Shown piece after piece: positions 1 through 10,229 of a stretch of 64,000 nt of DNA. The position numbers were made by a program, and so were the translations under genes. Source of the DNA: Drosophila miranda (taxonomy: Eukaryota > Arthropoda > Insecta > Diptera > Drosophilidae); contig NW_022881603.1 in the NCBI RefSeq assembly GCF_003369915.1, positions 11,887,249 through 11,951,248 on the forward strand. The letters are read 5' to 3'. Below the pieces are notes generated by a model, which was given only the letters and a program-made list of their open reading frames with translations, ran no database searches and was not told the origin of the DNA. Numbering within the stretch: position 1 is the stretch's first letter; every line of letters starts with the position of its first letter.

Positions 1-2202
1 TCCGCCGGCGCGACCTTCCAGCGAGCACTGGATAGCGTGATTGGCCCCGACATGGAACCACACGCATTCGCCTATCTTGATGACATTATCGTCATCGGGC
101 ACACCGTGGAGGACCACATGCGGCATCTTGGGACAGTTCTACAGCGGCTGCGCAAGGCTAATCTTCGACTCAACAAGGACAAATGCAGCTTCTTCAAACG
201 CAGACTGAAGTATTTAGGACACGTCATCAGCGGGAACGGCATACACACGGATCCTGACAAGATCGCCGCAGTGCGCAACCTGAAACCTCCGGCAGGTGTC
301 AAGGAACTTCATAGATGCATCGGTATGGCCTCCTGGTACCGGCGGTTTGTACCCACCTTTTCCGAAATAGTAGAACCCATGACGGCGTTGTTAAGGAAAG
401 ATCGGCAATGGAAATGGTCGGAAGAACAGGAGAAAGCCTTCGAGGAGTTGAAGATCAGGTTAACCGAAGCGCCGGTCCTCGCCTGCCCTGATTTTTCTGA
501 AAAATTCTCATTGCAAACCGACGCTAGCGAACAAGGATTAGGAGCCGTCCTTACACAAAAGATAAGGGACGAGGAACGAGTAATAGCCTACGCGAGTCGA
601 CGCTTGTCCAAAGCCGAGGAGAACTACTCCGTTACTGAGAAGGAATGCTTGGCAATAGTGTGGTCAATCCGCAAGCTGCGCTGTTACTTGGAAGGATACC
701 GATTTGACGTGATCACGGACCATCTCGCCCTCAAATGGATCAACTCGATCGACAACCCCACTGGACGGATAGCACGTTGGGCTTTGGAGCTGCAGCAATA
801 TCAATTCGATATTCGCTATCGCCGAGGGAAGCAGAACGTGGTAGCAGATGCACTTTCCCGCCAACCATTGGAGTTACTACATCAAGCTCTGGAGGAGGAG
901 TCACAGTGCAAGTGGATCAGGAAAATGTTGGCGAGAATCAGGCAGCAGCCGGGCAAATATGAAGACTACCGAAGCGAGAGTGGACAACTGTATCGGCGCC
1001 TGCACACCGTGCCCGAAGAAGAAGACTCCACCCCATGGAAACTCTGCGTCGCTGCAGAACATAGACGACGCGTACTAAAAGAATGCCATGACCACCCGAC
1101 GGCCGGACATCTAGGAATCCGAAAAACAAGCACACGAGTCGCCCAAAAGTACTACTGGCCAGGCCTGTTCCGAGAAGTCGCCAGATACGTTCGCCAATGC
1201 GTAGTGTGCCAAAAATACAAGGTGAGCCAGTTCAAACCGGCGGGGAAAATGTTCACCAGACAAGTTGACGAACCCTTCAGCGTGTTATGCGCCGACTTTG
1301 TTGGGCCGTTGCCCCGCTCCAAACATGGAAACGCCGTCCTCCTGGTTTTCTTCGACGCATTTAGTAAGTGGGTCGAACTGGTGCCTCTACGCAAGGCAAC
1401 TACGCCACACCTGGAAAGATCATTCCGAGAAAGAATCCTAAGCCGCTTTGGTACCCCTCGTACCTTCGTTTGCGACAATGGGGCACAGTTTACCAGCCGA
1501 TCGTTCAAAGGATTCTGCAAAAGGCTAGGGATGGAACTTCAGCATACTGCCCCGTACACTCCCCAACAAAATCCAACAGAACGCGCGAACAGAACAATTA
1601 AAACGATGGTGGCGCAATACATCGACGGAAAACAGAACACTTGGGACGAGCTCTTGCCAGAAATCACGCTCGCGATCAACTCAAGCGTGTCCGATTCGAC
1701 GCGATTCAGCCCCGCGTTTTTGATCCAAGGTCGCGAGCCAAGACTGCCAGGCGCCTTGTACGACGAGGTTACGCCAGGAACGGGAACTAGCATCGCCGAC
1801 CCGGAGACCAGGGCACGACAGATGAGAGAGGTGTTCGAAATCGCAAAAACAAACTGCGACAAAGCATCAGAAGAGCAAAAACGACATTACAACCTCCGCC
1901 GTAGGGAATGGAAACCGGCTATTGGATCCCAAGTGATGTTACGTCGCCACACTCTGTCCAAAGCAGCCGAAGGCTTCGCCTCCAAGTTGGCCACGAAATT
2001 CGAGGGACCATACCGGGTGACCAAGTTTCTCTCTCCGAATCTCGTCCGATTACAGGTTCTAAACGGACGTAAGCAGCGATCAGCCAGTTTGAACGACCTG
2101 AAGGCGTTCTACCCGACCATCGACGAAGATGATGAAAAGACCGACCAGATCAGGACGGACAGTGAAGACGACCCTGACCGAACCAATATACAACAATCTT
2201 GA
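1..2202 (+). CDS. Ty3/gypsy retrotransposon pol, 5'-truncated by the window edge (RT, RNase H, integrase)
   Basis: Polyprotein that copies element RNA into DNA and inserts it in the host genome. The frame is open from base 1, so the true start lies outside the window. The RT catalytic box YLDD is at nt 73-84 and is intact. It is followed by the RT thumb, then an RNase H domain with the motifs TDAS, EKE and TDH, and a linker ending VADALSR near nt 840-860. The integrase follows, with an HHCC zinc finger (HPTAGH then CVVC) near nt 1095-1215 and the catalytic D, D and E in ADFVGP, CDNGAQF and NPTERAN. No stop or frameshift is visible in these 734 codons, unlike the other LTR elements here, so this copy may be recent. 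It belongs to the gypsy lineage; I cannot name the family. Confidence 0.93.
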   Translation, partial: SAGATFQRALDSVIGPDMEPHAFAYLDDIIVIGHTVEDHMRHLGTVLQRLRKANLRLNKDKCSFFKRRLKYLGHVISGNGIHTDPDKIAAVRNLKPPAGVKELHRCIGMASWYRRFVPTFSEIVEPMTALLRKDRQWKWSEEQEKAFEELKIRLTEAPVLACPDFSEKFSLQTDASEQGLGAVLTQKIRDEERVIAYASRRLSKAEENYSVTEKECLAIVWSIRKLRCYLEGYRFDVITDHLALKWINSIDNPTGRIARWALELQQYQFDIRYRRGKQNVVADALSRQPLELLHQALEEESQCKWIRKMLARIRQQPGKYEDYRSESGQLYRRLHTVPEEEDSTPWKLCVAAEHRRRVLKECHDHPTAGHLGIRKTSTRVAQKYYWPGLFREVARYVRQCVVCQKYKVSQFKPAGKMFTRQVDEPFSVLCADFVGPLPRSKHGNAVLLVFFDAFSKWVELVPLRKATTPHLERSFRERILSRFGTPRTFVCDNGAQFTSRSFKGFCKRLGMELQHTAPYTPQQNPTERANRTIKTMVAQYIDGKQNTWDELLPEITLAINSSVSDSTRFSPAFLIQGREPRLPGALYDEVTPGTGTSIADPETRARQMREVFEIAKTNCDKASEEQKRHYNLRRREWKPAIGSQVMLRRHTLSKAAEGFASKLATKFEGPYRVTKFLSPNLVRLQVLNGRKQRSASLNDLKAFYPTIDEDDEKTDQIRTDSEDDPDRTNIQQS

Positions 2203-2273
2203 TTACAACGCAGATCTACTCAAACCGCCACGACGATGCTGACACCCCGGATACACAGAGACGAAACCAATCA

Positions 2274-2658
2274 GGAACCCGGATATCTTGCGAGGAACGA
2301 CGCACCGAACGAGGCGTGCGTGGCTGCTCCTCCTGGACACACCCGCTTCGGGAACCCGGATATCTTGCGCGGAACGACGCACCGAACGAGGCGTGCGTGG
2401 CTGCTCCTCCTGGACACATCCGCTTCAGGAACCCGGATGTCCTGCGAGGAACGACGCACCGAACGAGGCGTGCGTGGCTGCTTCTCCTGGACCCATCCGC
2501 TTCAGGAACCCGGATATCCTGCGAGGAACGACGCACCGAACGAGGCGTGCGTGGCCGCTTCTCCTGGACACATCCGCTTCCGGGACCCGGACATCCTTCG
2601 AAGAACGACGCACCAAACGAAGCGGGCGTGGCTGTTCCTTCAAGGGCAAACCGCAACC
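2274..2658. repeat. 77-bp tandem array, five units, directly after pol
   Basis: Units begin at 2274, 2351, 2428, 2505 and 2582 with the shared start GGAACCCGGAT (last unit diverged), each exactly 77 bp. Each contains the block GAACGACGCACCGAACGAGG. Because 77 is not a multiple of three, successive units are read in rotating frames. Long open frames therefore run through the array in several frames of both strands, and none of these is convincing as protein. It lies between pol and the third ORF of the same element. Confidence 0.9.
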
Positions 2659-2776
2659 GTGATTGTACCGAAGGGACCAACCAAGGCCGACATTTTGGAG
2701 ATTCTCATTAAGTCTATAACCGCTCCGCCGCACTCATAGAGTATCAAAGTATTTCTTGCCTGTAGTCGACAAGTCC

Positions 2777-3946
2777 ATGCCTATTCACAGCTCATCGAAT
2801 GCGAGAGACCCCCGCCGTCGGAGAACTACGACAAAAGCCAGGCCGGAGCCCCCAGTCGACTGGGAGATCATCGAGGAACTGATTCTTCGCCCCACTCCAC
2901 GAGAATTCCAAGTCCACCCAGAGGTCCTCAGCTGGGAAAATTTATGCGGCGACGTCGTAAGCTGGCCCCGCATCGACCAGATCATCGAGGGGCACGATTC
3001 AGACCCCGATCACGTCAATATTACAGGAGACGTGGCCCAGACGTACAGGGACCCAAGCCCTGGCAACGCCGCCAGAGCCACGTTCACCCATGCTCAGGGC
3101 CCCAGCCAGGTCAACCCCGACCAGGTCGCCGAAGACCACGCGCAGGGCCCTGGACACGCCACCGTAGGAGAAGCAGCCGACTACACCGCTCCGGGTCCGA
3201 GCCCCGACGAGGGGGCAGAGGCCATCACTATCCCTGACGGGCTGCCAGGTGCCACCGCACGCGGATACCGCCAGCAATTCGAGCCGACGGAGTTCGAAAA
3301 AGAGGTGCTCCGCTGGGAAGAGCCACCGCTTCCGGCACTCTTCGGGGCCCTTGATACGCTCAACCTTCTCGAACGGATAGACGGGTTGGACATCGCCCCC
3401 GAAGATGCAGGACTACCGGCCGTCAGCAACTTTGACGCCATCCTGCGTCCCGAAGACATCGCCACCGAAGATGCAGGACTACCGGCCGTCAGCAACTTTG
3501 ACGCCATCCTGCGTCCCGAAGACATCGCCACCGAAGACGCAGAGCTACCGGACGCCTGCGATCTGGACGCCATCCTACATCCCGAGGGCGGCCGTCCGGA
3601 GATACCAGAAACGTCGACCCCCAACCCAGCCGTTCGTTGGGTGACTGGGGAGGCGGATTGGAGAGTACGTACGCCCGACGGCCGGCTGCCAGACACCCTG
3701 AAAGCCCGGCTCCTGGCACAACTCGTCAACCCGCGGCGTAAAGATGTCCGATTCTTGGCAGAGGCGGACAACACCTTCTTCCAGGTCCACATCAGCAAGA
3801 CGAGCAAAGTGACTATTCGCTCACGGGCCCCCGAAGTAAGGAGAGGGTGTGAGGACCCATACTGGGACCCTCACATAGTAACAAGAATAATAATAATAAT
3901 ATTAATAATTGGATTACTCACAACCATATGCTATAGTAGTAAATAA
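2777..3946 (+). CDS. Third ORF of the gypsy element, unrecognised, with a C-terminal hydrophobic tail
   Basis: A 389-codon frame from the ATG at 2777 (the frame itself is open from 2756). I do not recognise it. The first 40 residues are basic with an RRRR run. The middle is acidic and proline-rich. Residues about 209-274 are three copies of a 22-residue repeat built on the phrase AGLPAVSNFDAILRPEDIAT. Near residue 310 a more globular stretch begins (TPDGRLPDTLKARLLAQL). The last 25 residues are a strongly hydrophobic Ile/Leu segment ending in Cys-Tyr-Ser-Ser-Lys. Its place after pol is where errantiviruses carry env. I see no signal peptide, furin site or cysteine pattern of an envelope, so I do not call it env. 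The tail is encoded by an ATA trinucleotide run and may have become hydrophobic by repeat expansion. Confidence 0.6.
   Translation: MPIHSSSNARDPRRRRTTTKARPEPPVDWEIIEELILRPTPREFQVHPEVLSWENLCGDVVSWPRIDQIIEGHDSDPDHVNITGDVAQTYRDPSPGNAARATFTHAQGPSQVNPDQVAEDHAQGPGHATVGEAADYTAPGPSPDEGAEAITIPDGLPGATARGYRQQFEPTEFEKEVLRWEEPPLPALFGALDTLNLLERIDGLDIAPEDAGLPAVSNFDAILRPEDIATEDAGLPAVSNFDAILRPEDIATEDAELPDACDLDAILHPEGGRPEIPETSTPNPAVRWVTGEADWRVRTPDGRLPDTLKARLLAQLVNPRRKDVRFLAEADNTFFQVHISKTSKVTIRSRAPEVRRGCEDPYWDPHIVTRIIIIILIIGLLTTICYSSK
3401..3598 (+). repeat. 66-bp in-frame tandem repeat inside the third ORF
   Basis: Units start at 3401, 3467 and 3533. The first two are nearly identical and the third is diverged. 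The unit length is divisible by three and keeps the reading frame, which contrasts with the 77-bp array upstream. Confidence 0.9.
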
Positions 3947-4870
3947 GCTAGTTATGTTTTGCATAGCCGAAATCCCGCCAAACGGCCAGCTCACACGGAA
4001 CAACCGCAAAGAAGACGGCGAGGAGAGGGAGCCATGCTCAGCCGGCAGCAGAGCGGAGCTCTTTCGGAAAAGTCCCGTTGGCCCGAAAACGAGCGCGAGG
4101 CGTGGCGAGAACGTCGAGCGACCGTAGCGAGAGAAGGAGTCGATTCTGGGAAGTGAGCGAAGACGGAACGTCGCGGACATCGAAGTGAGGAGAAAAAAAA
4201 GTGTTGAACGGCCGCGCGCCAGAGAGGAGAGAAAAGCATGGAGGAGCTGCGGGAACACAGGCGCCGGATCCGCGGGTGAGCTGGCCGCTGGCCAAGGTAG
4301 TAGTAGGAGTAGGAGGGAGTGCGAGGGGAACCAATCCAATAAAACTTCGATCATAGAATTAAGAACGCGTTGGCTTCCATTTATTTTCTCTGGTCGGACC
4401 ACCGACTGCGGTCATCTCTCCACCCCCTCCCCACCCGTTTTCCTGACTGTTCTCAGTCACTACGCTCCCGCTCTGACTCTGGCAACAGGGTTTTACCCTG
4501 CTGGAGTGAGAAGTGGTACGCGTTTCGACAGAGGCGCCCCCCCTCATCCTTTTCCTTCACCTCCCCGGACCCGCGGCCCACTTCGACCTTGGCAACAGGG
4601 GTTTTACCCTGCTGAAGTCGGGGAGTGCAGCGTCTCGGGTGAGTTTCGCGCCGCCCGGCCCAACGCCGCTTTCCCCCCCCCTCCCTAATTTCTCCCGAAG
4701 GCCCCGTCGTTGACGGCGGCTCGGCGATCCCTGCGCCAACGACCCGCCTCCCCCCCCCAGTCTCAACGTCTCAGCAACTTACAAATAAACTGTAGGTGAC
4801 CCTGGGCAGACTGAGACTGACCCCAGCCTAGGATCACTACTTTACACTATAATGCGCCGCAAATACTGAT
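3947..4870 (+). other. Probable 3' untranslated region and 3' LTR of the first gypsy element
   Basis: Non-coding, GC-rich sequence downstream of the third ORF. It has a polyadenylation signal AATAAA at 4338-4343. There are two copies of a short block at 4481-4503 and 4591-4614 (GGCAACAGGGTTTTACCCTG and a near copy); each can fold into a CAGGG/CCCTG hairpin. The partner LTR lies outside the window, so the LTR ends cannot be fixed by comparison and the limits are approximate. Confidence 0.4.
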
Positions 4871-5339
4871 CGATGTGATTCATCATCTCGTTGGTGTACA
4901 GGGCAGCCATCCACGTAATATTCGTAATAACGGTTCAAGTACACCGACAGAAAGACAGACACAAATACTCGTACGGCGAGTGTGTCCGAAGACCGGGGGA
5001 CGCGTTCTTAACGGATTTGCGGGCCCACAGAGACAGGCCAGGCACAAAACGCGTCGAAATAAGCACTGAGAGCCCCCCCGATAAACACGACCGCCTTATC
5101 AGTGGGCCCTGGCTTATCAGCAGCGAACGAGAGACAGAGAGAGAAAGAATCGAGTACACTGGATAATAGAAAACATAGATAGGCATACAAGAAAATGGGG
5201 CTTTTTCCTCCTCATTTATTGCTGCATTGCGACGTAGTGTTGATAAACGACAAAGGATCCCCAAAGGAAGCGTTTATGCTTGTTTAATTACCTTGCACTC
5301 AATCGCAATCTTTCTGTGGTATCAATTTATACCGACTTC
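4871..5339. other. No gene recognised
   Basis: Mixed-composition DNA with several GATA/TTATC words around 5080-5125 and a purine run at 5130-5150. I found no open frame with coding character and no repeat termini. It may be flanking host DNA. Confidence 0.4.
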
Positions 5340-5786
5340 TTATCTTATATTTCCTATATATTTAGAATGGTGGGCTGTGCCTTCTATCGGGTAATCGTTA
5401 ATTTCCTTGCAAGATGGAACGATTTTCAGCATGATTAATGACGGCGACAGGTGTCCAAACAGTCTTAAATCTTTCAAAACAATGAACAGTGCAGTCATGC
5501 CGAGAATAAATTGACAGCTGATCGGTTGGCGACCACTATACAACGCCCAATTGAGTTTCGGGTGCAGCACCGATAGCCCCAGGCCAAAGACGCCACACAG
5601 CTGCGGGACAGAATCAAGTTTATTTTGGTAGCCAACTGGAACGAAAGTAGCGACAGAATCATAAATTAAATTGTCAATGCACAATTTGGAGCGGGTGTGC
5701 CACATTCCAGCGGACTCAGATTCAAATTCATTTGCAGCAGCCGTCGAAAATAAAACATCGAGATGATGGCGTAAGGTTTTCCCCAT
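5340..5786 (-). CDS. Hypothetical small membrane-like protein, single exon
   Basis: A 148-codon frame on the minus strand that I do not recognise. The N-terminal 40 residues are polar. Two hydrophobic stretches follow, near residues 65-85 (VPQLCGVFGLGLSVL) and 92-112 (FILGMTALFIVLKDL), which could be two membrane segments. The tail is short and polar. It lies outside the identified transposons and could be the next exon of the minus-strand gene that starts at 8113; that gene's first exon ends in phase 1 and I could not find a convincing joining acceptor. A chance open frame remains possible. Confidence 0.35.
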   Translation of the reverse strand: MGKTLRHHLDVLFSTAAANEFESESAGMWHTRSKLCIDNLIYDSVATFVPVGYQNKLDSVPQLCGVFGLGLSVLHPKLNWALYSGRQPISCQFILGMTALFIVLKDLRLFGHLSPSLIMLKIVPSCKEINDYPIEGTAHHSKYIGNIR

Positions 5787-6280
5787 TAAATTTTAATAAC
5801 AATATACTAATTGGAAGGAAAAAGATTCTTCTAATGTCGGAGTAAACACGGGAGTAGCAATGAGAGCATCTCGATGGGATAGGTAGACGGTGGTACACAT
5901 GGAGGATAGAGGAGACCACCACCTGGACAAACAACACGTAAAGCAAACAAACAAGAAACAACCATGTCAACACCTACACCTGGGAACAAGAACCAAGAAC
6001 CACCATGAACAGAGAACCGACTCCTCCTCCCGCTGTCACTGCACTCAATTTAAATTACTCGCAGTGGCGGCGAGCTTGGGGAAAATTCCCATTGACATCG
6101 CCAGGGCACAGTGCTTCGGGATGATGGATAGTATTGTAAAAAACATTTACCAATTTCAGTGATAGTAAAATCGGATAGATAAGATATATGTATTATCAGA
6201 AAAACACCTACACAAATATATGGATCGTTGTAAATGTTCTCCTACAGATTTCATCATTTGGAAAAACAAAACCATTCTAA
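5787..6280. other. No gene recognised between the hypothetical ORF and DINE-1
   Basis: A-rich on the plus strand, with a run of CAACCACC-like words at 5890-6010. The only open frame (90 codons, plus strand) has low complexity and no family resemblance. Probably intronic or intergenic DNA. Confidence 0.35.
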
Positions 6281-7368
6281 AACAAGGGGAACGTTGTGAG
6301 TTGCTGCGGACACCGCAACTCTACAGTTATACCCGATACTTAGTCAGTATGGCTCTCCTCCGGCAGACGCCGCTAATATTGAACGACACAACAAAGAGTG
6401 CGTGCGAGAGAGACAGAAAATCAGTCTGAGCGTGACGTCGGGCGCTGCGTAGCCAGTGCAAATTGATTTGTTCCTTTTGGCTATAAAAATGATCTGATCT
6501 GATCCAGATTCAGCAATCTGATAGATATGATCATTGTCTATGATTCTGCGTTTTTAGTTTTCTCGTATCCTCAATATTGTGGATGCAACAGATTTTCGTC
6601 TTTTGTGGGGGCGGAAGGGGGTGGGGCGAAATTTTTGAGATATACGTTTTAAAGTGAGATCTAACAGGAGTGCGGATACCAAATTTGGTTACTCTAGCCT
6701 TAATAGTCTCTGAGATTTGTGAATATCCCCAGATGTTCATCCTTTGCGGGGGCGGAAGGGGGTGTGGCGAAATTTTGAAACAAACTCGTCTCGGTCCGAT
6801 ATATTAGGAGTGTGGATACCAAATTTGGTTGCTCTAGCTTTTATAGTCTCTGAGATCTAGGCGCTAATGTTTTACTCTAAGCAAAGCCGGCTATGCTACG
6901 TGTGTGTTAGAGAGAGACAGGGCGAGAAACAATGAAATTGTTTTCTTGATGCTGGCTATAATAATAATGCGATCCAATTCAGATTCCGCAGTCTTAAAGA
7001 TATGGTCATTCTCTACAATTCTGCCACAGACTTTCGTCCTTTGTGGGGGCGGAAGTGGGCGGGGCGAAGTTTTGAAATATTTTTGTAGCAGTGACATATC
7101 ACAGAAGTCTGGATCCAAAACATCGTTGCTCTAGCTCTTATAGTCTTTGAGCACTAGGCGCTGAAGGGGACGGACAGACGGACGGACGGACAGACGGACA
7201 GACGGACAGACAGACAGACAGACAGGGCCCAATCGACTCGGCTATTGATGCTGATCAAGAATATATATACTTTATGGGGTCGGAAACGATTCCTTCTGGA
7301 CGTTACACACATCCACTTTTACCACAAATCTAATATACCCCAATACTCATTTTGAGTATCGGGTATAA
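6281..7368 (-). mobile_element. DINE-1/INE-1 Helentron, near full length
   Basis: Non-autonomous rolling-circle element. In minus orientation it begins (right end, 7368) with TATACCCGATACTCAAAATG and carries the family block ATATATACTTTATGGGGTCG. It has a central GGAC/AGAC tetranucleotide tract (7165-7225) and ends (left, 6281) in GTTCCCC beside the TT-type insertion site. Typical for the family: no ORF, A/T target, about 1.1 kb. It contains a GA-rich word (GCGAGAGAGACAG, 6404-6416) shared by the other copies. It sits in the putative first intron of the gene starting at 8113. Confidence 0.9.
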
Positions 7369-8076
7369 TTAAGGTAGTTTTTCAATTGTTCTTCTGCAAC
7401 CACAAAACGTAATCCACTCTAGCTGTAAAAGCAGCGCAAATGGGGCTCACAAAATGTTCCGGTTTTCGCTTCGATTCGGAACCAGTGTGTGGAAGGGTTG
7501 GGGGTTTGCGATTATGGACCAGACAGACACCTGTCATAGAACATTACGGTGGGGGCTTTTCATGCCAAGCGGTGAGTGTTTCGGCTTTGTCAGATTGGAT
7601 TTCACGGCCCGTGGAGTTGTATCAAAGAGGAGGAGGGGAGTAGTCTGCATGTGTGTGTTTTTTTTGTTTTTTTTTTTTTATTGGGAAAACAATTTATATA
7701 TATAAAATAACAATTATGGCTAGGATGGGGGGGGGGGGTGGGGGGTCCGCACCCGCGCATGTGTGTGGGGGGGGGGGGGCCATTTGTCATTGGGTGGGTG
7801 GAAATGTTAACGTGCGAAAGGTCCGTCTGTATCCCTGTCCCTCAACTCGGGTGTCACATTCAGGCTAACGGAAGCCGTCAGCGGGCTAAACAAAACAGTA
7901 AAAACCGAAAACAAAACGTCGTCATCGTCGGCGCAGGGGATGCAGATGCACTTCCTCAAAACAAAGGAACGACACAAACACCGCTCGAAGGAGAATGAGT
8001 GTGTGAAGGGGAGACAAACAACGAGAGAGAGTGGAAGAGAGACAGAGCGACAGAGACGAAATAGAGAATTACTCAC
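7369..8076 (-). other. Putative first intron of the minus-strand gene, with G tracts
   Basis: No coding sequence seen. Two long G tracts lie at 7727-7745 (interrupted by one T) and 7767-7779, next to a T run at 7659-7679. The G tracts can form G-quadruplexes on the plus strand, which would be the template strand for the minus-strand gene. Tract lengths are prone to assembly error. Confidence 0.4.
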
Positions 8077-8113
8077 CGTTCAAGTCCTTGGTTAATTGCG
8101 AGCGCGTCGACAT
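8077..8113 (-). CDS. First coding exon of an unidentified minus-strand gene
   Basis: On the minus strand, ATG at 8113 opens the 12-residue start MSTRSQLTKDLN and runs directly into a consensus splice donor (GTGAGTAATT) at 8076, leaving phase 1. The context before the ATG (GACAAG) is acceptable for Drosophila. I do not recognise the gene. Its downstream exons should lie at lower coordinates, where a DINE-1 copy interrupts the locus; none was confidently found. The exon is short, so the call rests on the clean ATG-plus-donor arrangement and on a promoter-like upstream region with a DRE. Confidence 0.45.
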
Positions 8114-8754
8114 CTTGTCTTCCGAAAATTTTGTTTAAATCTTTTGTGGCGAAAGTAGCGCCGATTTGGCAGCGAAACGAGTGAAAATAAAGTCAAACAG
8201 GAATAACCAGGCGGTGGCGGTGTCGGCGGCGGGTGCAGTGATGCCAGGAAAGGGCCAAGATTTTTGGCTCCGCTTTTTCCGTTGTTGTTTTTATGGTTGA
8301 TATTGTTGTTTTTAATGGTGGTGGTGGCGGCGGTGGTTTTCGGTTCGATTCGACTTCAATCCTGACGAGACGCCTTGCCTCACAGCAGCCAGAAACTGGA
8401 TTCTGCAGTAGCTACTCCTCATCCCGATCCCCGAAAGACCATGGTTGATCGGCCATTCCGTGCTTCCGTGGGGTTTTCGCTGCGTCTTTTCCTTCTGGCA
8501 ACGTCTTTTAATTATTCACATTATTCGCAAGCTCACACACGAACAAAGCCTTGCCTGCCGTTTTCCTTACTTTTCACGCGTTTTCCACCCTCGTCTCGCG
8601 GGGTCCGCTTAACGCTCCGCTTAACGCAGTTCACTTAATTTATGATTAAACAATTTCGCCGAAGTTCGCAAAAAACGCACTACTTCAACAAAAACTACGC
8701 TCTCCCCCGGCCCATCACAGAAAAATCTGTGAGACCATTTTCAGATAATGCACT

Positions 8755-8762
8755 TATCGATA
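8755..8762. promoter_or_regulatory. DRE-type promoter motif TATCGATA
   Basis: The palindrome TATCGATA, binding site of DREF, lies about 640 bp upstream of the minus-strand ATG at 8113. ATATACC-type words common in Drosophila housekeeping promoters lie close by (8786-8802). Consistent with a promoter for that gene; no start site can be fixed. Confidence 0.4.
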
Positions 8763-9129
8763 AGTCCGAACCCTATTTTCAAAATATACCGTAAATATAC
8801 CAATGGGAAAAATAACTTAGCCCACTACATCCCCCTCTATTTAAACAGGTGAACAGCTTGAGTTAAGCCGCGGAAAGTAATATTGTTTGTAAGTTCTTAT
8901 GGTAGATTCATCCTATCCTTTCACTTTACTTAAAGAAAACCACGATATCTTTCACCTAAATTGCGCTAAAATGATTAAATATTCAATATTTTCGGTGAAA
9001 TATTTAAATAGCTCCTTGGGCTACAATGGGCTAATCGTTCTCCGTCAAGGATTAGACACATATTCCTCGATTTTGATATTCGATTTGGAGTTACTAGCTA
9101 TCTAGGACTTCCCAGCTGAACACATAGTT
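8763..9129. other. Host flank left of the second LTR element
   Basis: AT-rich single-copy DNA with no gene seen. It ends in AGTT, the 4-bp target sequence duplicated by the LTR element that starts at 9130. In the pre-insertion chromosome it joined the sequence now starting at 17413. Confidence 0.5.
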
Positions 9130-10229
9130 TGTTATGGGCGGTTTTGGAGAGAGCCGATAGGTATCAGGGCTGGAGAAGAAAGAGACAGCGGCATCTACAG
9201 TGGATCCTGGGAAGCAGTGGCAGAGTTGCGTGGGAGAAAAGGAAATGGGGCGAGGAAGAAAAAAGAGAGAGTTTCCGGTGGAGAATAGTGGAGGCCGCAC
9301 GTGCCCTAAAAGAAAAAAAGGAAACAAAAGCGGAAGCGGCAGGCATCAGCAGAAGCGGCGGACATCGGCAGCAGCATCCCGGTACTGGCCAGGCCGGGAA
9401 ACTGATGCGAGAACCGTCAGCGGAGCACCGGCACCAAGGGACCGTCAGCGGAGCACCGACTGGAGACACGTTTCTGTCCCCACACACCACCCCCCCCCCC
9501 CCCCCTGGGGAAAGAATCCGGACTTCAAAGCAGAAATACACACACACGATTCACACACACCCACCTTCATCCACCCACATCACACACAACCCACGCATGT
9601 ATACCCTCATTCATAACACATCACATAACATCACCACATTTCGCACATCTACACCCGTCCGACCCACAATAAACAATATATCACGATCATATAAAAAAAC
9701 ACCACGATCAAACGTAAACATCAGCAAGCATCAGGAAGCAACAACTTCTATCAAAGGGGGCTGCCAATTCGGCCGAAATAGGGTTTATTTTGTTGTTAGT
9801 ATTTTTGTGTTAGTATTTGTTTCCTTTATATAAACCTAGATTATTAATTAATAATGTTCAAGTTAAATATGAAAATATAATGGATATAAAAATGAAAATT
9901 TGAAAAGAGTCATGAGTGAATAGAAAACGGTAGTTGGGTGGGACGAGAGCGAGAAGAAGAGCGGGACCCTGAATATGAAAAGGGAGCGGATTCAAAAGGT
10001 GGCGTTCAAGGAAGGGTGGGACCCTGCTAGGGATAACGAAACCAACTATCCCCGCTGACGAAAGTGCCAACGAGGACAAGTCTGTCCTATAAATTAGATT
10101 TGTTTTTTTTGTATGTTTTTTTGTTTTGTTCAATCCGTCCCCTGGCTTATCGGGTCGGAAACACCCCTGACTTCCCCGTGAGCTAGCTGGGAACGATAGG
10201 CCAGGGTGGCAAAGAGGCGGATCATAACA
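9130..10229 (+). repeat. 5' LTR of the 9.13-17.41 kb element
   Basis: 1100 bp, ends TGTTATG...CATAACA (inverted 7-bp termini). It contains a C run at about 9488-9505, a CACACA-rich stretch at 9538-9600 and a T-rich stretch with a TTTTTTTT run near 10110. Compared with the 3' LTR it lacks about 50 bp near 9330 and has an extra GGGAGCGGATTC-like insertion near 9981. The sequence just inside (TGGCGCCCAATGG, 10232-10244) is the likely tRNA primer-binding site. Confidence 0.9.

Noticed and set aside
2199..2739. Several overlapping 100-170 codon frames on both strands
   Set aside because: They arise from the stop-poor 77-bp tandem repeat, not from conserved protein sequence.
5890..6162. 90-codon plus-strand frame rich in His, Gln and Lys
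   Set aside because: Low complexity from CAACCACC words; no supporting context.
7165..7225. GGAC/AGAC tetranucleotide tract considered as an independent satellite or array
   Set aside because: It is the standard central microsatellite of DINE-1 and recurs in the full-length copies here.
9129..9833. 234-codon plus-strand frame in the 5' LTR of the 8.3-kb element
   Set aside because: The matching region of the 3' LTR reads in different frames because of indels; composition is low-complexity; it lies wholly inside an LTR.
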